Origin: Psococerastis gibbosa
Lineage: Eukaryota; Arthropoda; Insecta; Psocodea; Psocidae
DNA length: 64,000 bases
Direction of reading: 5' to 3'
NCBI GenBank assembly: GCA_963971405.1
Contig: OZ020486.1
Span: 8,889,419-8,953,418, forward strand
Shown here one piece after another: positions 43,677-54,155 of the stretch. Position 1 is the stretch's first letter. Each line of letters opens with the position of its first letter. The notes under the pieces are model-generated. The model did no database searches. It had not been told where the DNA came from and was given only the letters and a program-made list of their open reading frames with translations. The position numbers and the translations under genes are program-made.

Positions 43677-44831
43677 ATGGATCAAACAAAAGAACCTATA
43701 TGTTTCAGGGATGCTCCTATGGAGCAGGGCCCTTCAAATAGAGTGGAAGACGTGGAAGCTTCTCTGGAGCAGGCCTCGTCTTCTTTGTCTTATTCTTTTC
43801 CCCAGGTCATGCTGACGGAGGGGGCACCGGAAGCTCCGACAGAGCAGGCCGGTATTTCCACCCAGGCCGACATGGCGGAGGGAGGAACTACCCTGGAGGG
43901 GAACAAGGAGATAGAAGAGGACCTGAGTAAGGCCGCCTCTGGACTCCGACTAAAAGGGAAGCCCAGGAGAGACTCTGCGTGGCATAAGGCTAATTTCGAG
44001 AGAAGAAAACAAGCCAAAATTGCAGCAGGGACCTGGACTTCCGGGAATCCAAAAAAGGCAGCTGGAGCTGAAAAGGTAGCCAATTCGGTGGCGGGACCTA
44101 CAGCGAAAGCAGAGCCTATGGAAACGCCTCTGAAAAGGCAAAGGTCGGAAGGCAGTACGCCAAGTTCCGGAACCAAGGCACAGGTGAAGAGGCGGAAAAA
44201 CATAGATGACGTGAGACCGGGAAACCCAGGACTTAGTAAGGTCGGAGGGCTATTCTCGGAGAAGCTCACGACTGTTAAAATGGCAGTAACATTTGCTGAG
44301 TTCCCCGACAGACGTCTGACAGGAGACGAGAGCGAGGAACTCATAATGTTGCTGACAGCAAAACTGCAGCTAATGAGCAATGGCTTAATGCCGTGCTTCA
44401 GTGAGCAGTACCGAGTTGACGGGGGGGCGCTGGTTCTATACTGTGCGAATAAGGAAACCAAAGCTTGGCTTGAGCAGGTGGTTTCCGAATCCAGCCCCTG
44501 GAATGGCAACTCCCTACAAGTGGGAGAAGCGAACAAAGTCCTTAATAGGACAAGAGCCATCACCAGGCTAGCAATGCCTTATAGCAAGATGCGTATGGTA
44601 GATGTGCTTAAACAGCTGCATGCTCACAACCCGAAGGTCCAATGCAAGGAATGGCGGGTAGTAAATCATCAGCTTGAAGACGACGGGAAGACTGCGACGG
44701 TGGTGCTTTCCCTCAGTGAGACTGAGATGAATGAGCTCAGGGGGCATAACTTGCGCTTAAGTTTGGGCCTTGGAGTCATTTGTTTCAGGGTCGTCGATAA
44801 GAAGCAGCCTGGAGATGGAAGGAAAGATTAA
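43677..44831 (+). CDS. LINE ORF1 protein
   Basis: 384 residues, presumed nucleic-acid-binding chaperone of the retrotransposon particle. The first half is acidic, then lysine/arginine-rich and disordered-looking (KGKPRRDSAWHKANFERRKQ, LKRQRSEGS, VKRRKN). From about residue 195 a folded domain begins (KMAVTFAEFPDRRLTGDESE). It continues through ALVLYCANKETKAWLEQVV and TRAITRLAMPYSKMRMVDVL and resembles the DUF4780-type RRM-like domain of other insect LINE ORF1 proteins. No CCHC knuckle is present in ORF1, unlike jockey and I elements. Its last 17 nt overlap the ORF2 start, suggesting termination-reinitiation. The 257-codon antisense frame is a shadow. Confidence 0.85.
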   Translation: MDQTKEPICFRDAPMEQGPSNRVEDVEASLEQASSSLSYSFPQVMLTEGAPEAPTEQAGISTQADMAEGGTTLEGNKEIEEDLSKAASGLRLKGKPRRDSAWHKANFERRKQAKIAAGTWTSGNPKKAAGAEKVANSVAGPTAKAEPMETPLKRQRSEGSTPSSGTKAQVKRRKNIDDVRPGNPGLSKVGGLFSEKLTTVKMAVTFAEFPDRRLTGDESEELIMLLTAKLQLMSNGLMPCFSEQYRVDGGALVLYCANKETKAWLEQVVSESSPWNGNSLQVGEANKVLNRTRAITRLAMPYSKMRMVDVLKQLHAHNPKVQCKEWRVVNHQLEDDGKTATVVLSLSETEMNELRGHNLRLSLGLGVICFRVVDKKQPGDGRKD

Positions 44832-47800
44832 GATCATCCAAGCCAATCTCCAGCATAAGAAAACCGCCTCGGCGAACCTAGCCAGGATGCTAAGGGAAGG
44901 TCAATACGACGTAGCCCTTATTCAAGAACCCTGGGTGGTACAGGGGAAGGTGTCCGGACTGGCTGAATCCAATGGTAAGTTGTTATATGACACTACAAAT
45001 AAAAGACCCAGAGCGGGCATTATTGTAAGCAAGAAACTAAACTTTCTCTTGTTGCAGGAATTTTGCTCGAGGGACCTTATTTGTGTCAGACTCGTAGTAA
45101 AGATACAGGGTGGTCCAAAAGAAATACTCTTGGCATCTGCGTATCTTCCATATGATTCGCCCCCTCTACCTCCAACGGAAGAAGTGGAAAAACTCATTGG
45201 TGAAGTTAACAAGAATGGTGAACACCTGATCTTGGGTACAGACGCCAATGCACATCACACAATATGGGGGAGCACAAACTGCAATGACAGAGGTGAGTCC
45301 CTATTTGACCATATACTGCAGGCTGATCTCAATATTTTAAATAAGGGGAATAGGCCTACATTTATAACAAAGACTAGAAGGGAAGTGTTGGATATCACTG
45401 TGTGTACACAACACACTTCTAGGTACATCTCAGGGTGGCAAGTGCTGCTGGAGCCATCACTGGCAGACCATCAGCACATAGCCTTTACCCTTGAGGAACC
45501 TGACATTGAAAGGCAAGTATTCAGAAATCCCAGGAAAACCGACTGGTCAGGATACCGGGAAGATCTGAGAAATGCAGTGAGAGATATTAACTGTCAAACG
45601 AGGGGTACAGTGGAATTGGACGAGGCGGTGGAGCTCATCGAGCAGACCATCTTATCCTCGTACAACAGAAACTGCCCCGTAATCGAAAAAAACATCAAAA
45701 AAAGTACGAAGTGGTGGAATAACGAATTAGCAAAAATGAAGACTGAGGTACGTAAGTTATTCAAGACCTCAGCAAAAGTTGGTAAGTGGGAAGCTTATCA
45801 TAGCAGACTCACAGAGTACAACAAAGCTATTCGGAAAGCAAAACGGAAAACATGGAGAAGCTTCTGCGAAAAAGTTGAAAATACAGCAGAAACAGCTAGA
45901 CTCCATAAAATACTGAAATCCACCCACACTAACCCCGTGGGAACTCTGGAAAATTCTAATGGCAAGTTTACTCGGACAGGGGAGGAGACACTGGAAAAAC
46001 TTTTAGGGTGTCACTTCCCCGGTTCGGTGAAATGCGACAACAGCAGCACATCAGAAGACAATAAAGCCCGAAGGGCTGATTGGAACTGTGCCAAAAGGCT
46101 GATAAAACCGGGACAGGTGGGCTGGTCCATCAGCACTTTTGAGCCATGCAAGGCTCCAGGTCCGGATGGGATTTTTCCCCTCCTTCTTCAGGAGGGGAAA
46201 GAGATCCTCACCCCGGCATTGACAACCATCTATCAGGCCAGTGTAGCGCTTGGACATGTTCCTAAGTCGTGGGCAATGGCTAAGGTAGTATTTATACCTA
46301 AACCTGGAAAGGCGAACTACGCCCAGGCCAGGTCATACAGGCCGATATGTCTCAGTTCTTTTCTATTAAAAGCTCTAGAGAAAATCCTGGATAAACATAT
46401 CCGGGAAAAAATACGCACTAACGCTGGTTTACATAGTTCTCAGTATGCGTACCGCCCTGGCAGATCCTCTGAGACTGCATTGCATCAACTGGTGAGCAGA
46501 CTGGAGGAAAGCCTGGACAATGGGGAGATTGCACTGGCAGCGTTTTTGGACATTGAGGCGGCTTTCTCCAACGCGGGACATGACTCCATGGTAAGGGCGT
46601 TGGAGAGAGTTGGCGTAAATGCAACTGTGTGTAGATGGATCAGATCCATGCTTAGCAATAGGAAGATTCTAGCATCCCTATCTGATGAGAAGGTGATGGT
46701 AAGGGCCACCAGGGGTACGGCACAGGGGGGGGGGGGTTATATCGCCCCTGTTGTGGAACCTTGTGGTGGACAAAATCATCACCAGACTCAATGAGGTGGG
46801 AGTGTACGCACAAGGATATGCGGATGATTTGGCCATTGTGATTAGGGGTAAGTCCATGACGGTCATAACCGAGCTAATGCAAATGGCTTTTTCTGAAGTA
46901 GAAAAATGGTGCAAGGCTGAAAATCTGAGCATCAACCCATCCAAAATCTCGATGGTACCATTTACTCGAAAGAAGAATCTTGATGGGGGAAAGCTGCCTA
47001 AGCTTTTCAATCAAGTTGTAAAACTGGGGACGGAGGTTAAGTATCTAGGGGTTAACCTAGACAAAGGACTTACCTGGAATCCCCATATTACAAAAACTAT
47101 TAACCGAGCTAAACAATTAATTTATGTTTGCAGACGGGCAATAGGCACAACGTGGGGAATCAGGCCCAAAATGGCAATGTGGATTTACACAATGGTCATT
47201 AGGCCGGTGATTACCTATGGAAGTGTAGTTTGGTGGACCAAGACTACACAGGTCACAGTGACAACCAAGTTGAATGGGCTCCAGGGGCTGGCCTGCCTCT
47301 GTATCACAGGAGCAATGTCAACTTCACCAGGGGATGTCCTGAATACTTTATTGAACCTGCCAACCCTGGGAGTCTTCATTGAAGCACAGGCCAGGATGGG
47401 CGCCTATAGATTGGAGCTGGAAGGCTGCTGGAGAAGCAAAAGGTCAGGCCACTCCAATATTACCAAAAGCATATCGGAAGACACGCTTTTAATGCCGTCA
47501 GACCGAATGACACCCCTGCTCTCATTCAGCAAACCATTTAACACTAGAATTCCAGCTAGAAAAGAATGGAATGCTGAAGAACATCAAACAGGGGACAATG
47601 ACCTAGTCTGGTATACAGATGGGTCGAAAATGGAAAATGGGGCTGGAGGAGGAGTCTATGGGGAAACTGTAGACAAATCCATAGTCCTAAGCCTCGGCAA
47701 ATATGCTACAGTCTTTCAGGCTGAGGTAGGGGCCATTATAAAATGCCTAGAGGAGTGTATGGAAATGGAAAGCAAGGGCAAAACCATTATTATCTATACA

Positions 47801-48442
47801 GACTCGCAGGCAGCGATTAAGGCTGTGGAGGCTATAAAGATCACATCAAAAATGGTGTGGCACTGCATCAACCTCCTAATAAAGGTGTGTCGGGAAAACT
47901 CAGTCTCGCTGATTTGGGTCCCGGCTCACTCGAACTTTGATGGGAATGAAAGAGCCGACGAGCTGGCTCGAAAAGGTGCAGAAACGCCATTCATTGGTGC
48001 AGAACCTAAGTATGGGATGGCTTATTGCCAGGCCCGTACTTCTGTACAAAAATGGGTGCAGAGAAAAACTGCAGAGGAATGGAAGAAAGTCCCGGAAAGC
48101 AGATTTGCTAAGAAGGTTATTCCGGGTCCTAGTAAAAGGCTCACCGATCAGCTTCTCTCTTTAAGTAGAGAGCAAGCTAGAAGGGTGGTTGGCACGCTTA
48201 CGGGCCACGGCCACTTCAACAAACACATGCATAGGGTTGGCGTGAAAAACGACAGTAGATGCAGACTGTGTGAAGTTGAAGAAGAAACAGCTGAACACAT
48301 TCTCTTTGAATGTGAAGCGCTGGGAAAAACTCGATACCAAACTCTTGGCCACCCTAGGTCTGAAGAGGAAACCATCCGATCTAATCCCATCACAAAAACA
48401 CTAGAATTTATCAAAAAGACTGGTGTTATAAGATGGGCGTAG
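44815..48442 (+). pseudogene. LINE ORF2: endonuclease-RT-RNase H-CCHC, one frameshift
   Basis: The likely start is ATG 44815 (MEGKIKIIQANLQHKKTAS). Endonuclease motifs: QANLQH, LIQEPWV, GTDANAHH, LADHQHI. RT: CKAPGPDG, FIPKPGK, YRPICLSSFLLKALEKI, YAYRPGRSSETAL, AFLDIEAAFSN, GTAQGG. The frame breaks at a run of 12 G (46725-46736); a run of 8 or 11 would keep frame. The first frame then stops at 46794. The second frame (visible to 48442) resumes with WNLVVDKI, GYADDLAIV, GVNLDKGLTWNPH. RNase H: WYTDGSK, FQAEVGAI, IYTDSQAA, VPAHSNFDGNERADELAR. The C-terminus has CX2CX8HX4C (CRLCEVEEE...HILFEC). All catalytic residues are retained. The single homopolymer break could be real or a sequencing slip. 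Confidence 0.92.
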
Positions 48443-48556
48443 ACGGCAAACGTGGAAGCAAAAGACCTTCTAGGTCGACGCTTATAGGAACTCAAACGAG
48501 TAGGCCCCACGAAGGTAAAAAAAAAAAAAAAAAAAAAAAAACTCGGACCGGTTCTT

Positions 48557-48796
48557 ATGTTATGCTTGCAGGCTATTATAATTATGAGGCTCGGAAAATC
48601 CAATTGGTGGACTGTGGTCACTATTTAAATTACAGATCTTCAACTAAAAACCTCAAGCATTGGCTTTCAATTAGTTGTACAATACAATATAATAAATGGC
48701 CCTCAAAAGATGTAAGTGGTTCGTGGGAAAGAAAATAAATAATGTAAGTAGTTTTTAATATTTTTAAAACTCCGGCGCGATTATACACTTTTGAAA
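48557..48796 (-). other. Downstream flank of gene B
   Basis: Aligns with 33709-33805 plus 34735-34905 downstream of gene A, that is, the gene A flank minus the LINE/MITE insertion. It holds ATTAAA at 48759-48754 as the probable polyadenylation signal. Confidence 0.65.
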
Positions 48797-51700
48797 TCAG
48801 CCCGTAATCACATCCGCCGCTGTTCCTACTGCCTCGAAGCCACCTTCAACACCCCCTTGAATATCCGAAGACGCGCCTGATACTCCATCTGATGCAATTT
48901 CTGCAGTGGATTGAGCGATATCCAATGCTGTAGTTCCGATTCTTTCCGCAACTTTAATAGGAGCATTAAAAACTGTCGCACCAGCTGACGCCACGTCTCT
49001 AAAGTCTTGTCTTTTGATACGAGGTCTATATGAAGCGGTTTCCATAACTGAATCTAAAGCGTCTTCTACATCCCTTTTGGAGCGGACTTCAACAAAGTTT
49101 TGACCTGCAGGATAAAGTTACAATTTATGTGCAAAATAAAAAGGCCAATAATGGTGGAACATAAGGGGAAATGCGGGGAAGTGTCAAAGGAAACGTCAAG
49201 GGTTGGCAACGGTAAACTGATGAGGCAAATGAAGAACAACTGTACCATCCAGCAGGCAGTCTTACCAACCGAAACCGGCGCAGTAAGTTACTGTACACTG
49301 AACTTGCACGTAAAAAGCTTTATTATGAAAGTGATTAGCTTGTGGTGGGAACCTTCAAGCATAATCTCAGTCACAACATTTGCCGCTTCACTGTTTACGC
49401 TGCGGATACTCATCTTACCCGCCTGGTACATACAAGGTGACTAGTACCCAAACTTGGTTAAGTCAACCTCTTACATTTTGTCATTGGCACCATTAGCAAA
49501 CCAGTTTGCCAATAATGGCTTGAAATTCATGCGGAAGCAATACTAATAGTCTGAAATATTGAAAACTCCATGGAATCGTTGGCATTGGGCAATGTTCTAT
49601 TGGTCTTAAGGAGCCCTTCAAATAGTTAATATTAATCAGCATCTTCACCGGAGGAACATTTTGTAGAACAATTGAATGAAAGAGGCTTCTCTATTTCGGG
49701 CGGCTATGACCATTGCTAGGAATTCTCATGAGCAAATTATTGCTTACCTTTTATACGTTAGTAGTACATGAAGAAAGCTTTGTGATTTTCGATTAGGAGA
49801 TTTCTGTGGATTTACTAATTTTGAGGTCCCAGGAACCCAAAAAAGTGTTTTTAACGGAATGTCGGGCAATCGTCCCATCGATCAATTCAGTACTTTGGGA
49901 TAGGGAAAGTCGGGGCTACCGGAATTGAGCCCTAGGACAATTATTTACTATTGAACTACTTATATTATCTAGCTCGGTGCCCATTCAATTAAAAAATAGA
50001 AAAGCATACGGGTTCACTTGTACCGGTTCTTAGCTACAGTAGCCCATGGGAGTCAGGCAGGCCGGCAAGTTTAAGCAAAACAATTACCTGGCTCTTCACC
50101 GCTCTCTTCCTCAATCCAGTTTATCAGTGGCTGCAATGAAGTAATTTTGGCTTATTAACAGGCTGGACCAACCTATCAGGCCTATTTTCTTTAATATTTG
50201 GTTATCATTTTTTTTTTTGCACTATATGACCCCTACTGTATTATCAGCGCATGTAGCGCCTACAACGGCGTTATGAATGAAACTTGCGGAATTTTAAGTA
50301 TTTTAAGAATTTAATAGAAGTGAGCTTCTTCTTCTTTTAATGCATTTTCTATCTATGATTAAGTACCATAGCTAATCTAGCCTAATATTATTAATTTATT
50401 AATTATTAATTATACTAGTTTAACAAAAATTATAATACTAATTCTAGAAATTTAAAAGAAAATCGGAGGGGTAAAAGCTTTACAAGTGTAAACTTCCATT
50501 ATCTCATGCATAGGCGTAGCCAGACGGGGGGGGGGGTGCAGGGGGGTCCGGACCCCTCCCGATATATTTGCAGTGCACACTAGATAGAATGGAGTCTTAA
50601 ATATATTGAGGTTACCTCACCTCCGGTGACGTCAGATGTGCCCCTCCCGAAAATATTCCTGGCTACGGCCTTGATTTCATGCAAAATCAATGTTAGGGTT
50701 GTCAAAACTATCACGACACACAGAACTGAACATTTTGATATAATTATGGTAGGTGCCTCATTCTAACACAGATTGGTCACAATTATTGAATTTGACTTGT
50801 ACAAAAAACGATTGGTGTTGTAGTCAGAGGCGTAAAGTTTTAGAATGATGGCGGGGGCAAAACTAAGCCGACCTTATCAATATAATATGTATAATCAGTA
50901 TAATATGCGTAAAACCTCACTAATTTGGGCCCATTTATCGATTTCTTTTCTCCGTAGGATCAAAGTCTTGGGGTCCTAAAGCCTCCCTCCCCCCCCCCCC
51001 AGAAATCTTGGGAATTTACGCCAATGGGTTTTACGCATTTTAATAGTTGTTAAGTATGGCTGTAGATTTTATCAAGCTAAAAAAGGAATTGCCTATATTC
51101 ATATTGCTGCAAAGGGGACCATGAAGTATATGAACTACGTCTTGCATTGCTCGAACCAAGTTGGACCGTGCCCCCCCCCCCACTTTACGCCCCTGGTTGC
51201 AGTGTAAAGAAAGGAGTTCAAAAATTCTGGCCAATTGGTGTTTCTAAAGGCCACATGTCATATATCGAAATGTAGAGGAGCATTTCTGTTAATGCAATGG
51301 ATATTTTATGTATATTTTCCTATATGTAAATTGACTTTGTATAAAACAACAGGTAGTGCTGGCACTCCGATTTGCTCTTAAGAGAACGCATACTGATGAC
51401 ATTAGACCACCCTGGATCACTCCCAAATAGGTTGGCTTAATTTTTCTACTTTATTTAAGAGGTTATGTCAAAATTGGCACCCCAAAATTAAATACTTTAC
51501 ATTTTTTCTTTAATTAACTCAGCAAGTTATTAAAAATTTGGCCCATCTAAGTTGTAGAAGACTAGGTACTTCGAGCATCATACAATAGGGTATTTTTACT
51601 GTTCGGTTTTGTAGTTCTTCCAAAAATCCCAGAATACGCGTAATTATAGTCCTTTCTGGGTTTTATGAAAGAACTAAGGTACCAAAAATTTAATATTTCT

Positions 51701-51909
51701 TATTAAATCAACAAAAACTACAAATTTTGGGGTGCTCATTTTCTTCCTCTTAATACATACTCGTTATTAAAATTAAATATTATAATGAAATTAAATAGGT
51801 AGAACTGGTAAACTTAAAAAGTGCTTACCCGGTAGGTTGGCGTAGTATTTACTTCAAACACGGCTAGGGCAATAGCTGCCAGAATTAATGGTACTCCAAA
51901 TCGGTTCAT
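48797..51909 (-). CDS. Gene B: small secreted pro-protein, paralog of gene A
   Basis: Exons on the minus strand: 51909-51829 (27 codons), 50130-50088 (43 nt), 49104-48797 (308 nt), giving 143 residues. Intron phases and exon 1 and 2 lengths are identical to gene A. The signal peptide differs at only 4 of 27 positions (MNRFGVPLILAAIALAVFEV). Exon 2 is much more diverged (about 7 of 14 residues shared). Exon 3 again has two furin-type sites (VRSKR|D, RIKR|Q). The mature chain begins QDFRDVASAGATVFNAPIKV, continues ERIGTTALDIAQSTAEIASD and ends AADVITG. It therefore lacks the hydrophobic FIPFVG end of gene A. Both copies are free of stops and keep GT-AG sites, which argues that both are functional. 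Confidence 0.85.
49445..49610 (-). repeat. Family H repeat in intron 2 of gene B
   Basis: Contains TTGGTTAAGTCA, GTTTGCCAATAATGG and CCATGGAATCGTTGGCATTG, antisense to other copies. Not present in gene A. Confidence 0.5.
49766..50035 (+). mobile_element. Repeat family A, internally deleted copy in intron 2 of gene B
   Basis: Left end AAGAAAGCTTTGTGAT, then directly GCAATCGTCCCATCGATCAA and the right end CTTGTACCGGTTCTTAGC, as in gene A's intron but without the roughly 450-bp middle. Confidence 0.75.
50503..50675. mobile_element. Possible small TIR element in intron 1 of gene B
   Basis: GGCGTAGCCAGACGGGG on the left and CCTGGCTACGGCC on the right form an inverted pair enclosing a G-run. Short and without a clear duplication. 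Confidence 0.4.
50826..51195. mobile_element. TIR element related to 20765-21407, in intron 1 of gene B
   Basis: Ends AGAGGCGTAAAGT and ACTTTACGCCCCTGG. Inside is the unit AATATGCGTAAAACCTCAC, CTTGGGGTCCTAAAGCC and TTTACGCCAATGG known from the minisatellite-bearing element. Absent from gene A. Confidence 0.6.
51476..51737. mobile_element. TIR element in intron 1 of gene B
   Basis: Ends GGCACCCCAAAATT and AATTTTGGGGTGCTC. The interior AGTTGTAGAAGACTAGG links it to the MITE at 13495-13714. Confidence 0.6.
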
Positions 51910-51961
51910 AATTTACTAACTTTCACAAGTTTTGTAACGAAATAACTGAAGCTGATTTGGG

Positions 51962-51997
51962 AAGTGACTCCAGTATGCCCTGGTTTCAATTTATATA
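51962..51997 (-). promoter_or_regulatory. Core promoter of gene B
   Basis: TATATAA at 51997-51991, TCACTT at 51967-51962, 32 nt apart as in gene A. Predicted 5' UTR 57 nt. Confidence 0.7.
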
Positions 51998-52349
51998 TTT
52001 CATAAACAATAGCCTACCAAATATTATCCTTGCAGCCCGGACAATATTGCCACTTAATTAAACGATATCAACATGTAGATCAAGGACGATGTGGTCTTGA
52101 ATACATGCGAACGTATTAGTGTCGTTATTTTCAGGCAGTATCCATTGTTCGAGAAGCTTCCAATTAAATATTTTGCTTTATTTTACTCTACATCAATTGT
52201 TTTTTCAAGCTCTCGTGACTTATTAGTAGGCTATATGTCCCTCCAGTCTAATTGCTTGAAATAATTTTGCTAATTAAAAAAATTGCACGAGAACAGACTA
52301 AAGTGGCATTTAAAACTCATATCTGGCCTACACTGTTAGTGTACCTATG

Positions 52350-52622
52350 ATATTGGATTTTTTTTAAATTGTTTTTTTTATTTATTGTTATGTCTAAACT
52401 CGTCGGGTTTTTGGTGGCCTTTGGGATATTGCAACCAGATTCACCTCCAATTGTAACCTGATATTTAACATTGTGCCTCTCTGGTTACACATTTCCATAA
52501 CTCAGTTAGCTGTGTCAGCCCCTGAACTAATAAATAAATAAATAGCCTATGTGTATCTGTTAAATAATACCATCGTTAAAATATCATCAAAATCAGATAG
52601 TTCTGTCATTGTCATTGTGTAG
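52350..52622. other. Non-coding stretch
   Basis: End of the gene B duplication at about 52350, then AT-rich sequence ending in TAATAAATAAATAAATAG. Confidence 0.35.
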
Positions 52623-52624
52623 TA

Positions 52625-54112
52625 GCCCAGGGTAGATCCCCTGAAAAATGGTGAAAAAAACAACATTAAATTATAGTAGAATGAAACCCATTGGAAATGG
52701 AAGGTAATATGACAGACATTAAAGGAAAAATAAATTACGGGTGATCTGAGTTCGGGAGGCAGGTAGGGGTGGTTTTCAAGGGTGAAATACGGTACAACTT
52801 CATTTCCGACAAAACCACAAGTCCGATGGAAAAACGTCAAATAGCAAAAAGTTAGATAATAAGAATATGTCCAACTTTAGTGTTTACACTTTTTTCACAT
52901 AACTTCAAATTTTATGAGGAAATTGCCAAAATCCAGGGTTTTGGTTTTTTATTTTTAACTTTCAAAAAAAAAAAAAAAAATTGTGAAAATTGGAGAAAAC
53001 CTACTTTTGTATGTTCTAAATTCACTGTAATTTCTTTATTTTAAAATATTAATTTTTCCAACTAATTTTGACTATATTTGGAAAAAGCACCCTAATATTC
53101 AATCGAAAAATCTCACGTCAAAATGTCGATTTTTTTAAAAAATTAGGTGAGGTTTTTGTTCGTTGAAATCTCTACTTTCCGACGGTATAAAGAACAATAT
53201 AGCCTACACTGCTGTGCGAAATTTTCTTTAAAAAAAAAAAACAAGAAACCAAATCGAAAAATGACGTCCTTAATATTTTAAATATAGCCCGGTCAATTTA
53301 GTCATCCAAAATTACAATAACTCGCATCTAATATTGTACTAAAATATCATTCGGTTTTATTTTTTAGGTTATGTAACGTTAAACATGATATTTAAGAACG
53401 AAAATATTATGATTTTTATTTTAGAACTGATTGACGCAGACATAAATAGAGTGCTAAGATAAACTCAATTGACCGGATTATGTTATAAATATTAGAGACA
53501 TCATTTTTCGATTAGGTTTTTTGCATTTTTAAAGAAAATTTTGCATAGTAGTGTATATTGTTCTTTATACCTTCAAAAAGTAGAGAATTCAACGAACAGA
53601 CACCTCACCTATTTTTTTAAAAAATTGACATTTTGACGTGAGATTTATCGATTGAAAATTAAGGTGCTTTTTCCATATATAGTCAAAATTAGTTGGAAAA
53701 AATTAATATTTAAAATCAAAAAAATACAGTGTATTTATAACATACAAAAGTAAGTTTTCTCCAATTTTCACGTAACATTTTTTTTGTGAAAGTTAAAATA
53801 AAAAACCAAGACCTTGGTTTTTGGCATTTTTCTCGTAATATTTGAGGTTATGTGAAAAAAGTGTAATTACTAAAGTTGTACATCTTCTTATTATCTACCT
53901 TTTTACAATTTGACGTTTTTCCATCGGACTTGTAGTTTTGCCGGAAATGATGATGTACCGTATTTTACCCTTAAAAAAACCCCTTCCTGCCTCCCGAACT
54001 CAGATCGCCCGTAATTTGTTTTTCCTTTAATGTCTGCCATATTATCTTCCATTTCCAATGGGTTTCATTCTACTATAATTTAATGTCTTAAAAAAAATTA
54101 TCTACCCTGGGC
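52625..54112. mobile_element. Fold-back element with arms of about 650 bp
   Basis: Left arm about 52625-53310, right arm about 53465-54112, reverse complements with scattered differences; the unpaired centre is about 155 bp. Ends GCCCAGGGTAGAT and ATCTACCCTGGGC, flanked by TA (or TAG) on both sides. No ORF. A TA duplication would fit a Tc1/mariner-type non-autonomous element. Confidence 0.88.
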
Positions 54113-54155
54113 TATAGTGCCCCAGTGACAGTGGAGAAAACTCTTTATCTTAGAG

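Larger units (their letters stand above)
43057..48540 (+). mobile_element. Near full-length RNase-H-bearing LINE (I/R1/LOA-like), 5484 bp
   Basis: Layout: 620-bp 5' UTR, ORF1 (43677-44831), ORF2 (44815-48442, one frameshift), about 74-bp 3' UTR, poly-A of 24 (48517-48540). A 9-bp duplication ACTCGGACC flanks it (11 bp if two ambiguous As count). An apurinic-type endonuclease, an RT with YADD, an RNase H with all acidic residues and a terminal CCHC knuckle put it in the I/R1/LOA part of the non-LTR tree. A truncated sister copy lies at 8179-8890. Confidence 0.95.
42261..48556 (+). mobile_element. Repeat family A, full copy 2, interrupted near its end by the 5.5-kb LINE
   Basis: 42261-43056 is the reverse complement of 5541-6396. 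The last words CGGACCGGTTCTTA are cut: ACTCGGACC precedes the LINE (43048-43056) and ACTCGGACCGGTTCTT follows it (48541-48556). Copy 1 shows the uncut sequence. Confidence 0.9.

Noticed and set aside
43790..44563. 257-codon minus-strand ORF
   Set aside because: Antisense shadow of LINE ORF1 in GC-richer sequence; no motif of its own.
34906..51909. Gene A/B pair as an assembly duplication artefact
   Set aside because: The copies differ at many bases, in exon 3 length and in independent TE insertions with target duplications, so they are real paralogs.
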